Below are positions 13,363 to 21,049 of a DNA stretch of 25,879 nt, one piece after another. The stretch is from JANQTF01 sp036835375. Lineage in GTDB: Bacteria > Bacteroidota > Bacteroidia > J057. A program made the position numbers and the translations under genes. The stretch is from positions 1 through 25,879 of the forward strand of contig DAITMB010000070.1 in the NCBI GenBank assembly GCA_036835375.1, given 5' to 3'. The first letter of the stretch is position 1. The number at the start of each line of letters is the position of its first letter. The notes beneath the pieces were generated by a model that was not told the DNA's origin, did no database searches, and saw nothing but the letters and a program-made list of their open reading frames with translations.

Positions 13363-15990
13363 TTACCCAAGCTCAGCCAGACTTTTGCGCAGGACTTCGA
13401 GTTTCGCCTCCGCGTCTGCCTGTTTTTGGCGCTCCTTTCCAACGACATCGGCTGGTGCACTCCCCACAAATTTCTCGTTTTGGAGCTTCTTCATCACCAT
13501 CGCCAAAAACCCTTGGGTATATTCAATCTCCTTCTCAATCTTTTCACGTTCCGCAGCCACATCCACAAAACCGAGTGGTACATAAAACTCATGGGCACGC
13601 ACACGAACAGAACCCGTTCCCGCAGTGGCCTCGTTGACAATTTCCAAGGCCTCCAGGTTCAAAAACCGATCGAGTAAGGAATAATTTCGCTGAAAAATCT
13701 CAGGCGAGTCAGTATTGATTGCCAATCGAATGGACTCTTTGTATGAAAGTCCCTTGTCTTTGCGAAATCCTCTCAGGGCGGTGATGCTCTCCTGAATCAG
13801 CTCCATCTCTTGCAATACAGGAGATGCTCGCCGTTCGCCAGTGGGCATTTCTGCCAGACACAGAAAACTTCCTGCCTCCCTGTCTCGGACCTCGTGCCAC
13901 AATTCCTCGGTAAGGAATGGCATAAAGGGATGCAAGAGTGCAAGAACTTTCTCGAATACATCGACTACCCTCTCGTAGGTCTGCTTGGGCAAAGGTTGCT
14001 GATAGTCTGGCTTGACCATTTCAAGAAACCAGCTACAGAAATCGTCCCAAATCAGCTTATACACGCTCATGAGCGCATCAGAAAGCCGAAATTTTTCGAA
14101 GTGGTCGTCAATCTCTACAGCAGCTTCCCTGATTCGCTCCTCCATCCATATCAAAGCAGCCTCTTCGCGCTCTGAAGGAGTTTCTGAACTCAAGTCCCAG
14201 GATTTAAGCAAGCGAAACGCATTCCAGATCTTATTGGCGAAATTCCTTCCCTGCTCAATGAGCCCTTCTTTGTAGAGCAAATCATTTCCAGCGGGCGACG
14301 CGAGCAACATGCCTACCCGAACGGCATCGGCCCCATACTGAGCAATCAGGTCCAGCGGATCAGGACTATTTCCAAGAGACTTGGACATTTTCCTTCGCTG
14401 ATCATCTCGCACGATTCCAGTGAGATAAACATTGGAAAAAGGCTTTTCCTTGCGGTATTCGTAGCCGGCAATCACCATTCTTGCCACCCAAAAAAAGAGA
14501 ATTTCCGGGGCGGTCACGAGGTCGTTAGTCGGATAGTAATAGTTGATCTCCGGATTGTCCGGCGTATTGATTCCGTCAAAGACAGCAATGGGCCAGAGCC
14601 AGCTGGAGGCCCAAGTATCGAGTACATCCTCGTCTTGTTGCAAATCAGAAAGGGACAATGCATCGTTGCCAGTGAGCGATCGGGCTTTCTGGAGTGCCAG
14701 TTCAGGTGTTTCAGCCACGATACAATGCTCCGTTCCTGGCACATAAAAAGCGGGGATGCGGTGGCCCCACCAGAGTTGCCGAGACAAACACCAGTCTCGG
14801 ACGTTCTCCATCCAGTGCCGGTAGGTGTTGACAAATTTGTCTGGAATGAGCGTGACTTCTCCCTGGAGTACAGCATCCAAGGCAGGTTGAGCCAATTTTT
14901 TCATTTCCAGAAACCACTGCTGGGAGAGTCTTGGCTCGATGGCTGCGTGCGTTCGCTCTGAATATCCGACAGAATGAACATAAGGCTCTGTCTTGATCAA
15001 GGCACCCGCCGCAGCTAAATCTTTGGCGATTTGCTTGCGCACTACGAATCGATCTTGACCAATGTAGAGCGATCCTGCAGCAGAAATGCTGCCATTGGGT
15101 TCCAGGACATCCAAAACAGGAAGTCCGTGACGCTTCCCAATGTCGTAGTCATTGACATCGTGGGCAGGGGTGACTTTGAGGCAGCCTGTCCCGAATTCGC
15201 GGTCCACGTAGGTGTCGAGAATGATGGGAATGCTTCGCCCTACGAGCGGTACAATGGCCTTAGCTCCATGCAAATGGAAGTAGCGCTCGTCATCGGGATG
15301 AATGGCTATGGCTGTGTCACCCAAGATTGTTTCTGGGCGTGTCGTAGCGATGGTCACGAAAGAGTCAGCCTGGCCTTCGATGGCATAGCGAAGATGGTAA
15401 AGGTTTCCTTGGGTATCCTTGTGATAGACTTCCTCATCGGATAGGGCCGTTTGGGCAAGTGGGTCCCAATTTACCATGCGATAGCCTCTGTACACGAGTC
15501 CTTTATCGTGGAGATCGCAAAAGACCTTGATCACTGCGGCAGAGTAGCCTTCGTCCATGGTGAAGGCTGTGCGGTCCCAGTCACAGGAGGCCCCTAGCTT
15601 GCGAAGTTGTTGGAGAATGATCCCACCATACTTTTCTTTCCACGCGAAGGCGTGGTTTAGAAAGGCTTCTCTGGACAAATCTTCCTTCCGAATTCCCTGA
15701 TCAGCCAGCATTTGCACGACTTTGGCCTCCGTGGCGATCGAAGCATGATCGGTGCCAGGCACCCAGCACGCATTGAAGCCCTGCATCCGCTTTCTTCTGA
15801 TGAGCACATCCTGAATTGTGTTGTTGAGGATGTGTCCCATGTGTAAGATTCCCGTCACATTTGGTGGGGGAATGGTGATGGTATAGGGCTTACGATGGTC
15901 AGGAAGGGACCGGAACACCTGATGGTCCATCCAGGCTTGGTACCATTTGTCTTCCAGCTTTGAAGGATCGTACTTAGATGAGAGTTGCAT
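13363..15990 (-). CDS. valS: Valyl-tRNA synthetase
   Basis: This class I aminoacyl-tRNA synthetase charges tRNA-Val in the cytoplasm. The 875-residue product has the PPPNVTGILHMGH block near residues 37-49 (HIGH motif as HMGH), the connective editing domain with TTRPETILGDTA, the KMSKS loop (RRKMSKSLGNSPDP), the anticodon-binding helical domain, and the C-terminal coiled coil that ValRS uses to clamp tRNA (EREKIEKEIEY onward). Length and order are normal. The frame can be read back to 16029 from a TTG, but that codon lies under the -7 box at 16027-16034, so the ATG at 15990 (MQLSSKYDPSKLE) is chosen. I saw no T-box or leader peptide. It is probably transcribed alone. Confidence 0.97.
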   Translation of the reverse strand: MQLSSKYDPSKLEDKWYQAWMDHQVFRSLPDHRKPYTITIPPPNVTGILHMGHILNNTIQDVLIRRKRMQGFNACWVPGTDHASIATEAKVVQMLADQGIRKEDLSREAFLNHAFAWKEKYGGIILQQLRKLGASCDWDRTAFTMDEGYSAAVIKVFCDLHDKGLVYRGYRMVNWDPLAQTALSDEEVYHKDTQGNLYHLRYAIEGQADSFVTIATTRPETILGDTAIAIHPDDERYFHLHGAKAIVPLVGRSIPIILDTYVDREFGTGCLKVTPAHDVNDYDIGKRHGLPVLDVLEPNGSISAAGSLYIGQDRFVVRKQIAKDLAAAGALIKTEPYVHSVGYSERTHAAIEPRLSQQWFLEMKKLAQPALDAVLQGEVTLIPDKFVNTYRHWMENVRDWCLSRQLWWGHRIPAFYVPGTEHCIVAETPELALQKARSLTGNDALSLSDLQQDEDVLDTWASSWLWPIAVFDGINTPDNPEINYYYPTNDLVTAPEILFFWVARMVIAGYEYRKEKPFSNVYLTGIVRDDQRRKMSKSLGNSPDPLDLIAQYGADAVRVGMLLASPAGNDLLYKEGLIEQGRNFANKIWNAFRLLKSWDLSSETPSEREEAALIWMEERIREAAVEIDDHFEKFRLSDALMSVYKLIWDDFCSWFLEMVKPDYQQPLPKQTYERVVDVFEKVLALLHPFMPFLTEELWHEVRDREAGSFLCLAEMPTGERRASPVLQEMELIQESITALRGFRKDKGLSYKESIRLAINTDSPEIFQRNYSLLDRFLNLEALEIVNEATAGTGSVRVRAHEFYVPLGFVDVAAEREKIEKEIEYTQGFLAMVMKKLQNEKFVGSAPADVVGKERQKQADAEAKLEVLRKSLAELG

Positions 15991-16026
15991 ATTTAACGAG
16001 AAAGGGCAATATTTAAAATAACTTCT

Positions 16027-16034
16027 CAAAGGTA
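16027..16034 (-). promoter_or_regulatory. Promoter -7 box of valS
   Basis: TACCTTTG on the - strand matches TAnnTTTG perfectly and would give a leader of about 30 bases to the ATG at 15990. A TTTG is present 12 bases upstream but not at the optimal spacing, so the -33 element is unclear. Confidence 0.5.
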
Positions 16035-16087
16035 CGGGAAACTCTGCAAAGGAGAAGTATCAAGTCAAGGATCGCCATTAGCCACCC

Positions 16088-16125
16088 AAAAACAAACATC
16101 GGTTGCTCGAAGAGAGCAACCGATG
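16088..16125 (-). terminator. Intrinsic terminator (leftward)
   Basis: CATCGGTTGCTC (16097-16108) pairs perfectly with GAGCAACCGATG (16114-16125) around a 5-base loop. On the - strand it is followed by a T-rich TTTGTTTTTGG tract. It lies 74 bases after the stop of the small T9SS cargo gene and isolates it from valS. Confidence 0.88.
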
Positions 16126-16198
16126 GAAATAGGGTTGGGCCATTCCAACGAAGGAAAAGTGAAAGGCAGTTCTTTGATTCCCCCAAAATAGCGAGGGA

Positions 16199-16618
16199 TT
16201 ATCTGACCAGCACCTTTTGCGCTACGCGCTGCGTGCCATCACTCAAAGCCAAGATATAAGTACCAGGGCTCAAGCCAGCGATCGGGAGTTTGTACTCGGC
16301 ATCGCCGGTCAATGTAGTGCCTACAGCAACTTCTACAAACTTGCGGCCGCTGAGGTCATACAGGGAAAGTGTGCCTGGCTTGTCCAATTGGCTATAAACT
16401 ACACGCATGAATGTTCCAGAACTTGGATTGGGCTGAGCCGATACTGTGGGCTGGAGCACGAGGTCGCCGGGGTTGGTAGTAGGCATGTCGTCATAATAGT
16501 CGCCGAAATCAAGAGGAGCACCGCAAGGTGTCCACTGTGCTTGCACCTGAGGAGCAGCAAGGACAAAGAGGAGGGCAAATACGGATGTAGCGGTGATGAT
16601 GCGGGTAAAAAATTTCAT
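16199..16618 (-). CDS. Very small T9SS cargo protein
   Basis: A 139-residue secreted protein: a signal peptide to about residue 27 (VQAQ), a mature stretch of only about 30 residues rich in Asp/Tyr (WTPCGAPLDFGDYYDDMP), then a full type A sorting domain from residue 60 (SAQPNPSSGTF) to the basic end (AQKVLVR). The PNP motif, the YDLSGR strand and the GLSPGTYIL strand are standard for T9SS cargo, which are carried across the outer membrane and cleaved or anchored to the surface. The passenger has one Cys and no domain I recognise; it could be a small surface peptide, a degraded remnant of a larger cargo, or a peptide released by sortase cleavage. It has its own promoter-like and terminator elements, which argues for a functional gene. 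Confidence 0.8.
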   Translation of the reverse strand: MKFFTRIITATSVFALLFVLAAPQVQAQWTPCGAPLDFGDYYDDMPTTNPGDLVLQPTVSAQPNPSSGTFMRVVYSQLDKPGTLSLYDLSGRKFVEVAVGTTLTGDAEYKLPIAGLSPGTYILALSDGTQRVAQKVLVR

Positions 16619-16676
16619 GATGATTGAGAATTAAAAAGTGATGTGGGTTTGTTGCGTTTGATCGTTTTCGACAATT

Positions 16677-16708
16677 CAATATTAGTCGATAATATTCTAT
16701 TGTCCAAA
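16677..16708 (-). promoter_or_regulatory. Candidate promoter of the small T9SS cargo gene
   Basis: On the - strand TTTG (16708-16705) is followed at about 20 bases by TAATATTG (16684-16677), one mismatch from TAnnTTTG. This gives a leader of about 50 bases to the ATG at 16618. Confidence 0.45.
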
Positions 16709-17085
16709 CTTTTATGATACATTTATTGTATGTTTAATTCGACGTTCTGTACTTCAAACGTATTGTATATTACTGACTAACAATACTTTGCAGCAAGTAA
16801 ATTTAAAATACGCTACTTGCAACTTATTGATTATCACATACATGAACATACGAAATTACCCTTACTCAATTCCCTATATCCCTAAGGAATATTCATTTCC
16901 GGGTTTGAACAAATGCGAAAATTGTCCTTGAAAAAAAATCAAAAAAACTCTCTATCTTCCTATATGAATCCCACGGTGGTCGTGACTCGACGAGATTTTC
17001 ACGTTTTTCGCTATATTAGAGCCTGTCTTCATCGAATCTTCTGACCACGCTTATAGTTTAAACAACTTGAGATAAGCAACGCGAT
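16709..17085. other. AT-rich intergenic region between divergent genes
   Basis: This stretch separates the small T9SS cargo (leftward) and the histidine kinase (rightward). It contains no credible reading frame. It holds an imperfect operator-like inverted repeat, GCAAGTA (16793-16799) and TACTTGC (16814-16820). I could not find a good TAnnTTTG promoter for the kinase gene. Confidence 0.4.
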
Positions 17086-19185
17086 ATGCTGCATCGTTTT
17101 ATATCATTTATTAGCTTCCTCCTGCTTCTTGTTGTTCCCGCTTTTTCTACCAACCCCCAAGAGTATGCAGACAGCCTAAAAGCTTCACTACCAAATACTT
17201 TTGGAGAATCTCGCTTTGACCTCTATCATCGCTTAGCCGAAATTCACCAACGAATCGAGCTGCAGGCAGCCATTCTCTATTCTGATTCTGCCTTTCAAAT
17301 CGCCAACTCGCTCAATCAACCCGTATTGTTGGCGAAATCCTATCACACACAAGGGAAGCTTCATCATCTCCAAGGGCAGTATTTTCTAGCTTCGCAACGC
17401 TTTGGGTTGGCATTGCTCAACGCTCAGAAAACCTCAGATGACAAGCTGATTCTGCTCGTATCAAATGCCCTCGGGATCTCACACCTCATGGCAGGAAATT
17501 ATGAAGAAGCTTTTGTGCGCTTTTCAGAGGTAGAAAAGGGTTTTAGAAAAGCTGGAAAAGAGGCACAGGTAGCCTCTACCTTGCTCAATATAGGCTCCCT
17601 ATATCACATCAAAGGAGAACCAGATAAGGCAATTAAGTGCTACTCCGAGGCGTTGCAAATCGCCAAAGAGGTAGGGCATCAAGAGATTGAACTTAAGAGT
17701 TACAGCGGTTTGGGAAAATCCTATGAAGGAATGGGTGACTATGAAAACGCGCTCGAATTTCAGCAAGCATCTCTTCGTATCGGGGAAGAAAGGAATTATC
17801 CGGCCTTGGTCATCTCTAGCAGACATAGCATTGGGCAGCTCTACCAGCAAATGAACAACTACCCTACTGCAGAAAAATACTATCGCGAGGCGCTAGAAGA
17901 GGCTCAGCGTGCGAATATTCCCCTTCTTGTGCAATCGATTACGTTGCAACTTGGACGCCTCGCATGGAACCAAGAAAGTCTGTGGGAAGCACTCACCTAC
18001 ATGGAGAAAGCGGAAAACCTGGCAGAAAAATTAGGAAATGATCCCTCGCTACTCGAAGTGAGCAAAGACCTTTCTGGGCTCCACGCAGATCTGGGCAACT
18101 ATCCAAAAGCTCTCCAATACCATCGGCGTTACCATGACCTCATGATTGACCAGCAAACGGAGCTCAACAAGCGGCAGGTGGAGGAGCTGAGTCTCGCCTT
18201 CGGGCTGGCTCAAACTGAGAGGAGAATTGCAGAGATGAATCAGGAAAAAATCATGGAGCGGTACCAAATGATCGGGTTGCTGCTCGTTGCTACTTTCGCG
18301 CTTTTGGGCCTCCTGATGATGTACCAACGATACCGGGAACGCCAGCGTTCTCTAACGCTGCTCTCAGAACAGCATCATAAAATCCAGCACCAAAACGATA
18401 TTTTGCAGGAGCAAAACCATGAAATCGAAGAAAAGAATCGCCAACTCGCACACAAGAGCAGAGAAATCAATCAGCAAAATAAGGCGCTTTCCATGGTCAA
18501 TCTGGAACTAGCTCACTTTGCACGGGCGGCTTCTCATGACCTGCGCGAACCCCTTCGCACCATCCGCAACTACATGAATCTCTTGGGCAACCAATATGAC
18601 CGATCCTTCGATACTCGCGCCAAAGAGTTCCTGACGATGGCTTCAGCGGGGGCGGTGCGCATGGAAGATTTGCTCAACGACCTCCACCAGTATGCCCAGA
18701 TCGGCCGCACAAAAGAAGACTTCCGCGAAGTGGACTTAGCCCGCACAGCCCAAGATGTTGTGTCCGACTTACAAGCCACGATTCAGGCTAAAAACGCATC
18801 TGTAATCCTTCAGGATCTGCCCATCGTGCGCGGAATCAGAATTGAACTTCGGGTGCTGTTACAAAATTTGATTAGCAATGCCATCAAGTTTTACCCACCA
18901 GATACCCCTCCCAAAGTGTGGGTGAGCGGAGAAGAAGATGCACACAATTGGATCATTCGGGTAGAAGATCAAGGGATCGGCATTGACCCATCAAATCACG
19001 ACAAGGTATTTGAGATTTTTGAAAGACTCCATGCCAGGGAAGAATTCGATGGATCTGGAATTGGCTTGGCTACGTGCAAAAAAATTGTTCAGCATCATGG
19101 GGGAGACATTCACTTCGAGTCGAGACTAGGATTTGGAACCGTCTTTACCGTTCGGCTGCCCAAGTCAGCTCAGCTTTCATCATGA
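17086..19185 (+). CDS. TPR-containing membrane histidine kinase
   Basis: A 699-residue sensor kinase. The signal sequence covers residues 1-21, then an extracytoplasmic array of TPR helices at about 80-350 (AYs such as GEPDKAIKCYSEAL, GDYENALEFQQASL), then one membrane helix (395-413), a long Gln/Asn-rich coiled coil (420-470), and the HisKA dimerisation helix with phospho-acceptor H484 in ASHDLREPL. The ATPase domain follows with N-box NLISNAIKF (N594, N598), D628 in the EDQGIGI G1 box, and GSGIGLATCKKI (656-667). It is a complete kinase of the phytochrome-like HWE-free class common in Bacteroidota. No response regulator is adjacent; the only receiver-like protein in the window (near 4 kb) lacks the phospho-site. 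The input is unknown, though TPRs suggest peptide or protein sensing. Confidence 0.9.
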   Translation: MLHRFISFISFLLLLVVPAFSTNPQEYADSLKASLPNTFGESRFDLYHRLAEIHQRIELQAAILYSDSAFQIANSLNQPVLLAKSYHTQGKLHHLQGQYFLASQRFGLALLNAQKTSDDKLILLVSNALGISHLMAGNYEEAFVRFSEVEKGFRKAGKEAQVASTLLNIGSLYHIKGEPDKAIKCYSEALQIAKEVGHQEIELKSYSGLGKSYEGMGDYENALEFQQASLRIGEERNYPALVISSRHSIGQLYQQMNNYPTAEKYYREALEEAQRANIPLLVQSITLQLGRLAWNQESLWEALTYMEKAENLAEKLGNDPSLLEVSKDLSGLHADLGNYPKALQYHRRYHDLMIDQQTELNKRQVEELSLAFGLAQTERRIAEMNQEKIMERYQMIGLLLVATFALLGLLMMYQRYRERQRSLTLLSEQHHKIQHQNDILQEQNHEIEEKNRQLAHKSREINQQNKALSMVNLELAHFARAASHDLREPLRTIRNYMNLLGNQYDRSFDTRAKEFLTMASAGAVRMEDLLNDLHQYAQIGRTKEDFREVDLARTAQDVVSDLQATIQAKNASVILQDLPIVRGIRIELRVLLQNLISNAIKFYPPDTPPKVWVSGEEDAHNWIIRVEDQGIGIDPSNHDKVFEIFERLHAREEFDGSGIGLATCKKIVQHHGGDIHFESRLGFGTVFTVRLPKSAQLSS

Positions 19186-19362
19186 TTTTTCAGAAGTGAT
19201 TCCCAACTTTCAGTTGATTCGGCTTCTCGTACCATGAGATTTCATTATATTTCGATGGAGGAGTCCTTTAGCTTCCTGTGGCTCCTTTGAGCTGATTTTC
19301 TGCGCCGGCTACCAGCTGGGTAGGCAGCTCATATCGGGCTTCTGAATCAGAATATTTCACGT

Positions 19363-20583
19363 ATGAGAAACTTGTCCTCACTGTTTCGGATCGCGGTCAT
19401 TGCCGTGCTTCTACCTTTCCTTTTCACGCCACTCTCAGCGCAAGATGTCGGTGTCAGGGCCATCACCAAGCCCTCAGCGACCATTTGCGGTGGTAATTTT
19501 CTCCCAGAAGTGGTAGTGGAAAATGCCGGGCCTCAGGAAATTACCAGCCTTCGACTAAACTATGTCTTAGATGGGGTGCTCATCGCCAATTTCTCCTGGC
19601 TTGGCTCGCTTTTACAAGGTCAGACCGACACCATTTCTTTTCCCGCGCTCAATTTGGCACTGGGGCTTTATACCATCCAAGTTTACACCTCAGATCCTAA
19701 TTTTTCTCCAGATACCAACCCTTTGAATGATACCCTCCAGCGCACATTCGAGGTGACCACCTCCACAGGCCAAAGCGCTCCCTACATAGAGGACTTCAGC
19801 GATCAAGGCTTCCCCTATCCGGGCTACATCGTCAATAATCCAGATGCTGCCCTTAGCTGGCAGCGCACAGATTTGGTCTCTCTCTCAGGCGATGGCTGCT
19901 TGATGATGAATAATTACAACTACCCCGCGATTGGGCAGGAAGATGAGATTACTCTTCCCGGGATCAATGTCTCGACTCTGGACAAATCTGCGCTTTCTTT
20001 TTATGTAGCCCACGCCCAGTATGGAGTCAACTCAGGCTTTGCAGATACGCTAGAGGTCTATGTATCTGGCGATTGTGGCGAGACTTTTGAGCGGGTCTAT
20101 CGCAAATGGGGAGCGGAGCTGGCGACTGTGGTACCGACCACTACCGAGTTTTTTCCCAAAGGATCATGGGCCTGGCGTAAAGAATGGGTGGATTTGAGCA
20201 ACTATCAGAACTCTACCTTCTTGGTGGTCAGATTTCGGCATGTCAACAACTATGAAAACAATCTATTCATCGACCTCGTCCAGGTGGAGCGCATATTTGC
20301 TCTCTCGACCACGGCAGATGTCACCCAGTCCATGAAGATCTCTGCTTTGGCTGCACCAAACGACTTGTCGATTGAGGTCGGACTGGAGATTCCCCCTAGC
20401 CATCGCTCAGCAGTGCTCACTATGTATGACATTCAGGGGCGGGAACTCTATAGATCTGCGACACTCTTTTCGGGACAACATCAATTAGAAATACCTGCCG
20501 CGCCTCTGCCTTCGGGAGCTTACTATCTCCGGAGCGAAAGCGAGATGGGAGGTAGGGTGTCCAAGACCCTCATTTGGCGTTGA
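19363..20583 (+). CDS. Secreted CARDB/jelly-roll protein with degenerate T9SS sorting domain
   Basis: A 406-residue exported protein with a signal peptide to Ala26 (LSAQ). Residues 27-130 look like a CARDB-type Ig-like domain (VRAITKPSATICGGNFLPEV, then NDTLQRTFEV). Residues 140-310 begin PYIEDFSDQGFPYPGY, the opening of the choice-of-anchor/jelly-roll domains seen in secreted Bacteroidota proteins, with conserved WVDLSNY late in the domain. The C-terminal 85 residues have the sorting-domain strands (LTMYDIQGRELY, LPSGAYYL, SKTLIWR), but the usual PNP motif is replaced by AAPNDLS. It is a likely T9SS substrate with unknown ligand. It follows the kinase gene by 177 bases; the region between holds a weak hairpin at about 19307-19326 and no gene. 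Confidence 0.8.
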   Translation: MRNLSSLFRIAVIAVLLPFLFTPLSAQDVGVRAITKPSATICGGNFLPEVVVENAGPQEITSLRLNYVLDGVLIANFSWLGSLLQGQTDTISFPALNLALGLYTIQVYTSDPNFSPDTNPLNDTLQRTFEVTTSTGQSAPYIEDFSDQGFPYPGYIVNNPDAALSWQRTDLVSLSGDGCLMMNNYNYPAIGQEDEITLPGINVSTLDKSALSFYVAHAQYGVNSGFADTLEVYVSGDCGETFERVYRKWGAELATVVPTTTEFFPKGSWAWRKEWVDLSNYQNSTFLVVRFRHVNNYENNLFIDLVQVERIFALSTTADVTQSMKISALAAPNDLSIEVGLEIPPSHRSAVLTMYDIQGRELYRSATLFSGQHQLEIPAAPLPSGAYYLRSESEMGGRVSKTLIWR

Positions 20584-20626
20584 GGTAAGCCATAGGATAC
20601 AGCTTCACAAAGTATTTCTACGCGGG

Positions 20627-20667
20627 AAAGGGCGAATCTTCTTTCGAAGATTCGCCCTTTAATTTTT
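20627..20667. terminator. Perfect 15-bp hairpin, bidirectional terminator
   Basis: AAAGGGCGAATCTTC (20627-20641) pairs perfectly with GAAGATTCGCCCTTT (20646-20660) around TTTC, followed by AATTTTT. It lies between the convergent T9SS cargo gene (rightward) and the small membrane protein gene (leftward), and its symmetric A/T flanks allow use from both sides. Confidence 0.92.
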
Positions 20668-20691
20668 ATTGAGGAACCACAGAATAAGCTT

Positions 20692-20886
20692 CTACGCGCG
20701 CTTAGCCATGCTCATGACGAGATATGCTACCACTCCCACAACTGCGATAAGCATTCCAACCTTGAACAGCGGAAGTAATACAATCGTGACGAGAAGGAAA
20801 GCGCCAAGAGGAATAGCAATCTTGCTCCACAATGGCAAGCGTAGGTATCCGCGGAGGAGAGGATGCTTTACTATTTTTTGAAACAT
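20692..20886 (-). CDS. Small membrane protein, 64 residues
   Basis: The product has a basic N-terminus (about residues 1-17, including KIVKHPLLRGYLRLP) and two predicted membrane helices, about 22-40 and 43-60, joined by a short PLFKVG turn, then a basic end (MAKRA). I do not recognise it. It is placed between two terminators on the - strand: it ends near the bidirectional hairpin and begins about 90 bases after the terminator of the upstream T9SS gene, so it has a transcription unit of its own. Hydrophobicity, positive-inside ends and flanking signals make it more credible than the overlapping + strand frame, which is Arg/Ser/Pro-rich. Its function is unknown. Confidence 0.62.
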   Translation of the reverse strand: MFQKIVKHPLLRGYLRLPLWSKIAIPLGAFLLVTIVLLPLFKVGMLIAVVGVVAYLVMSMAKRA

Positions 20887-20973
20887 AATGGTGATCTAGT
20901 TTGTCGCTATTATACAGATAATTTAGGATAAATGTTCCTTCCCGAAAGTCTTTATGGACAAACCTGTGTAAAT

Positions 20974-21012
20974 ATATCAAAAAAGCCCTGCCATTGCATG
21001 ACAGGGCTTTTT
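20974..21012 (-). terminator. Intrinsic terminator (leftward)
   Basis: AAAAAGCCCTG (20980-20990) pairs with CAGGGCTTTTT (21002-21012) around an 11-base loop. On the - strand the stem ends in a run of six T. It lies 38 bases after the stop of the large propeller T9SS gene. Confidence 0.9.
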
Positions 21013-21049
21013 ATCAGCTTGTTCGAGCCGACGAAAACGTATGATAGAC

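Noticed and set aside
15991..16090. T-box or leader peptide for valS
   Set aside because: There is no T-box sequence or run of Val codons; only a -7 box is found.
19300..19330. Possible terminator between the kinase and the next T9SS gene
   Set aside because: The CTACC/GGTAG stem is only 5 bp and lacks a T-run.
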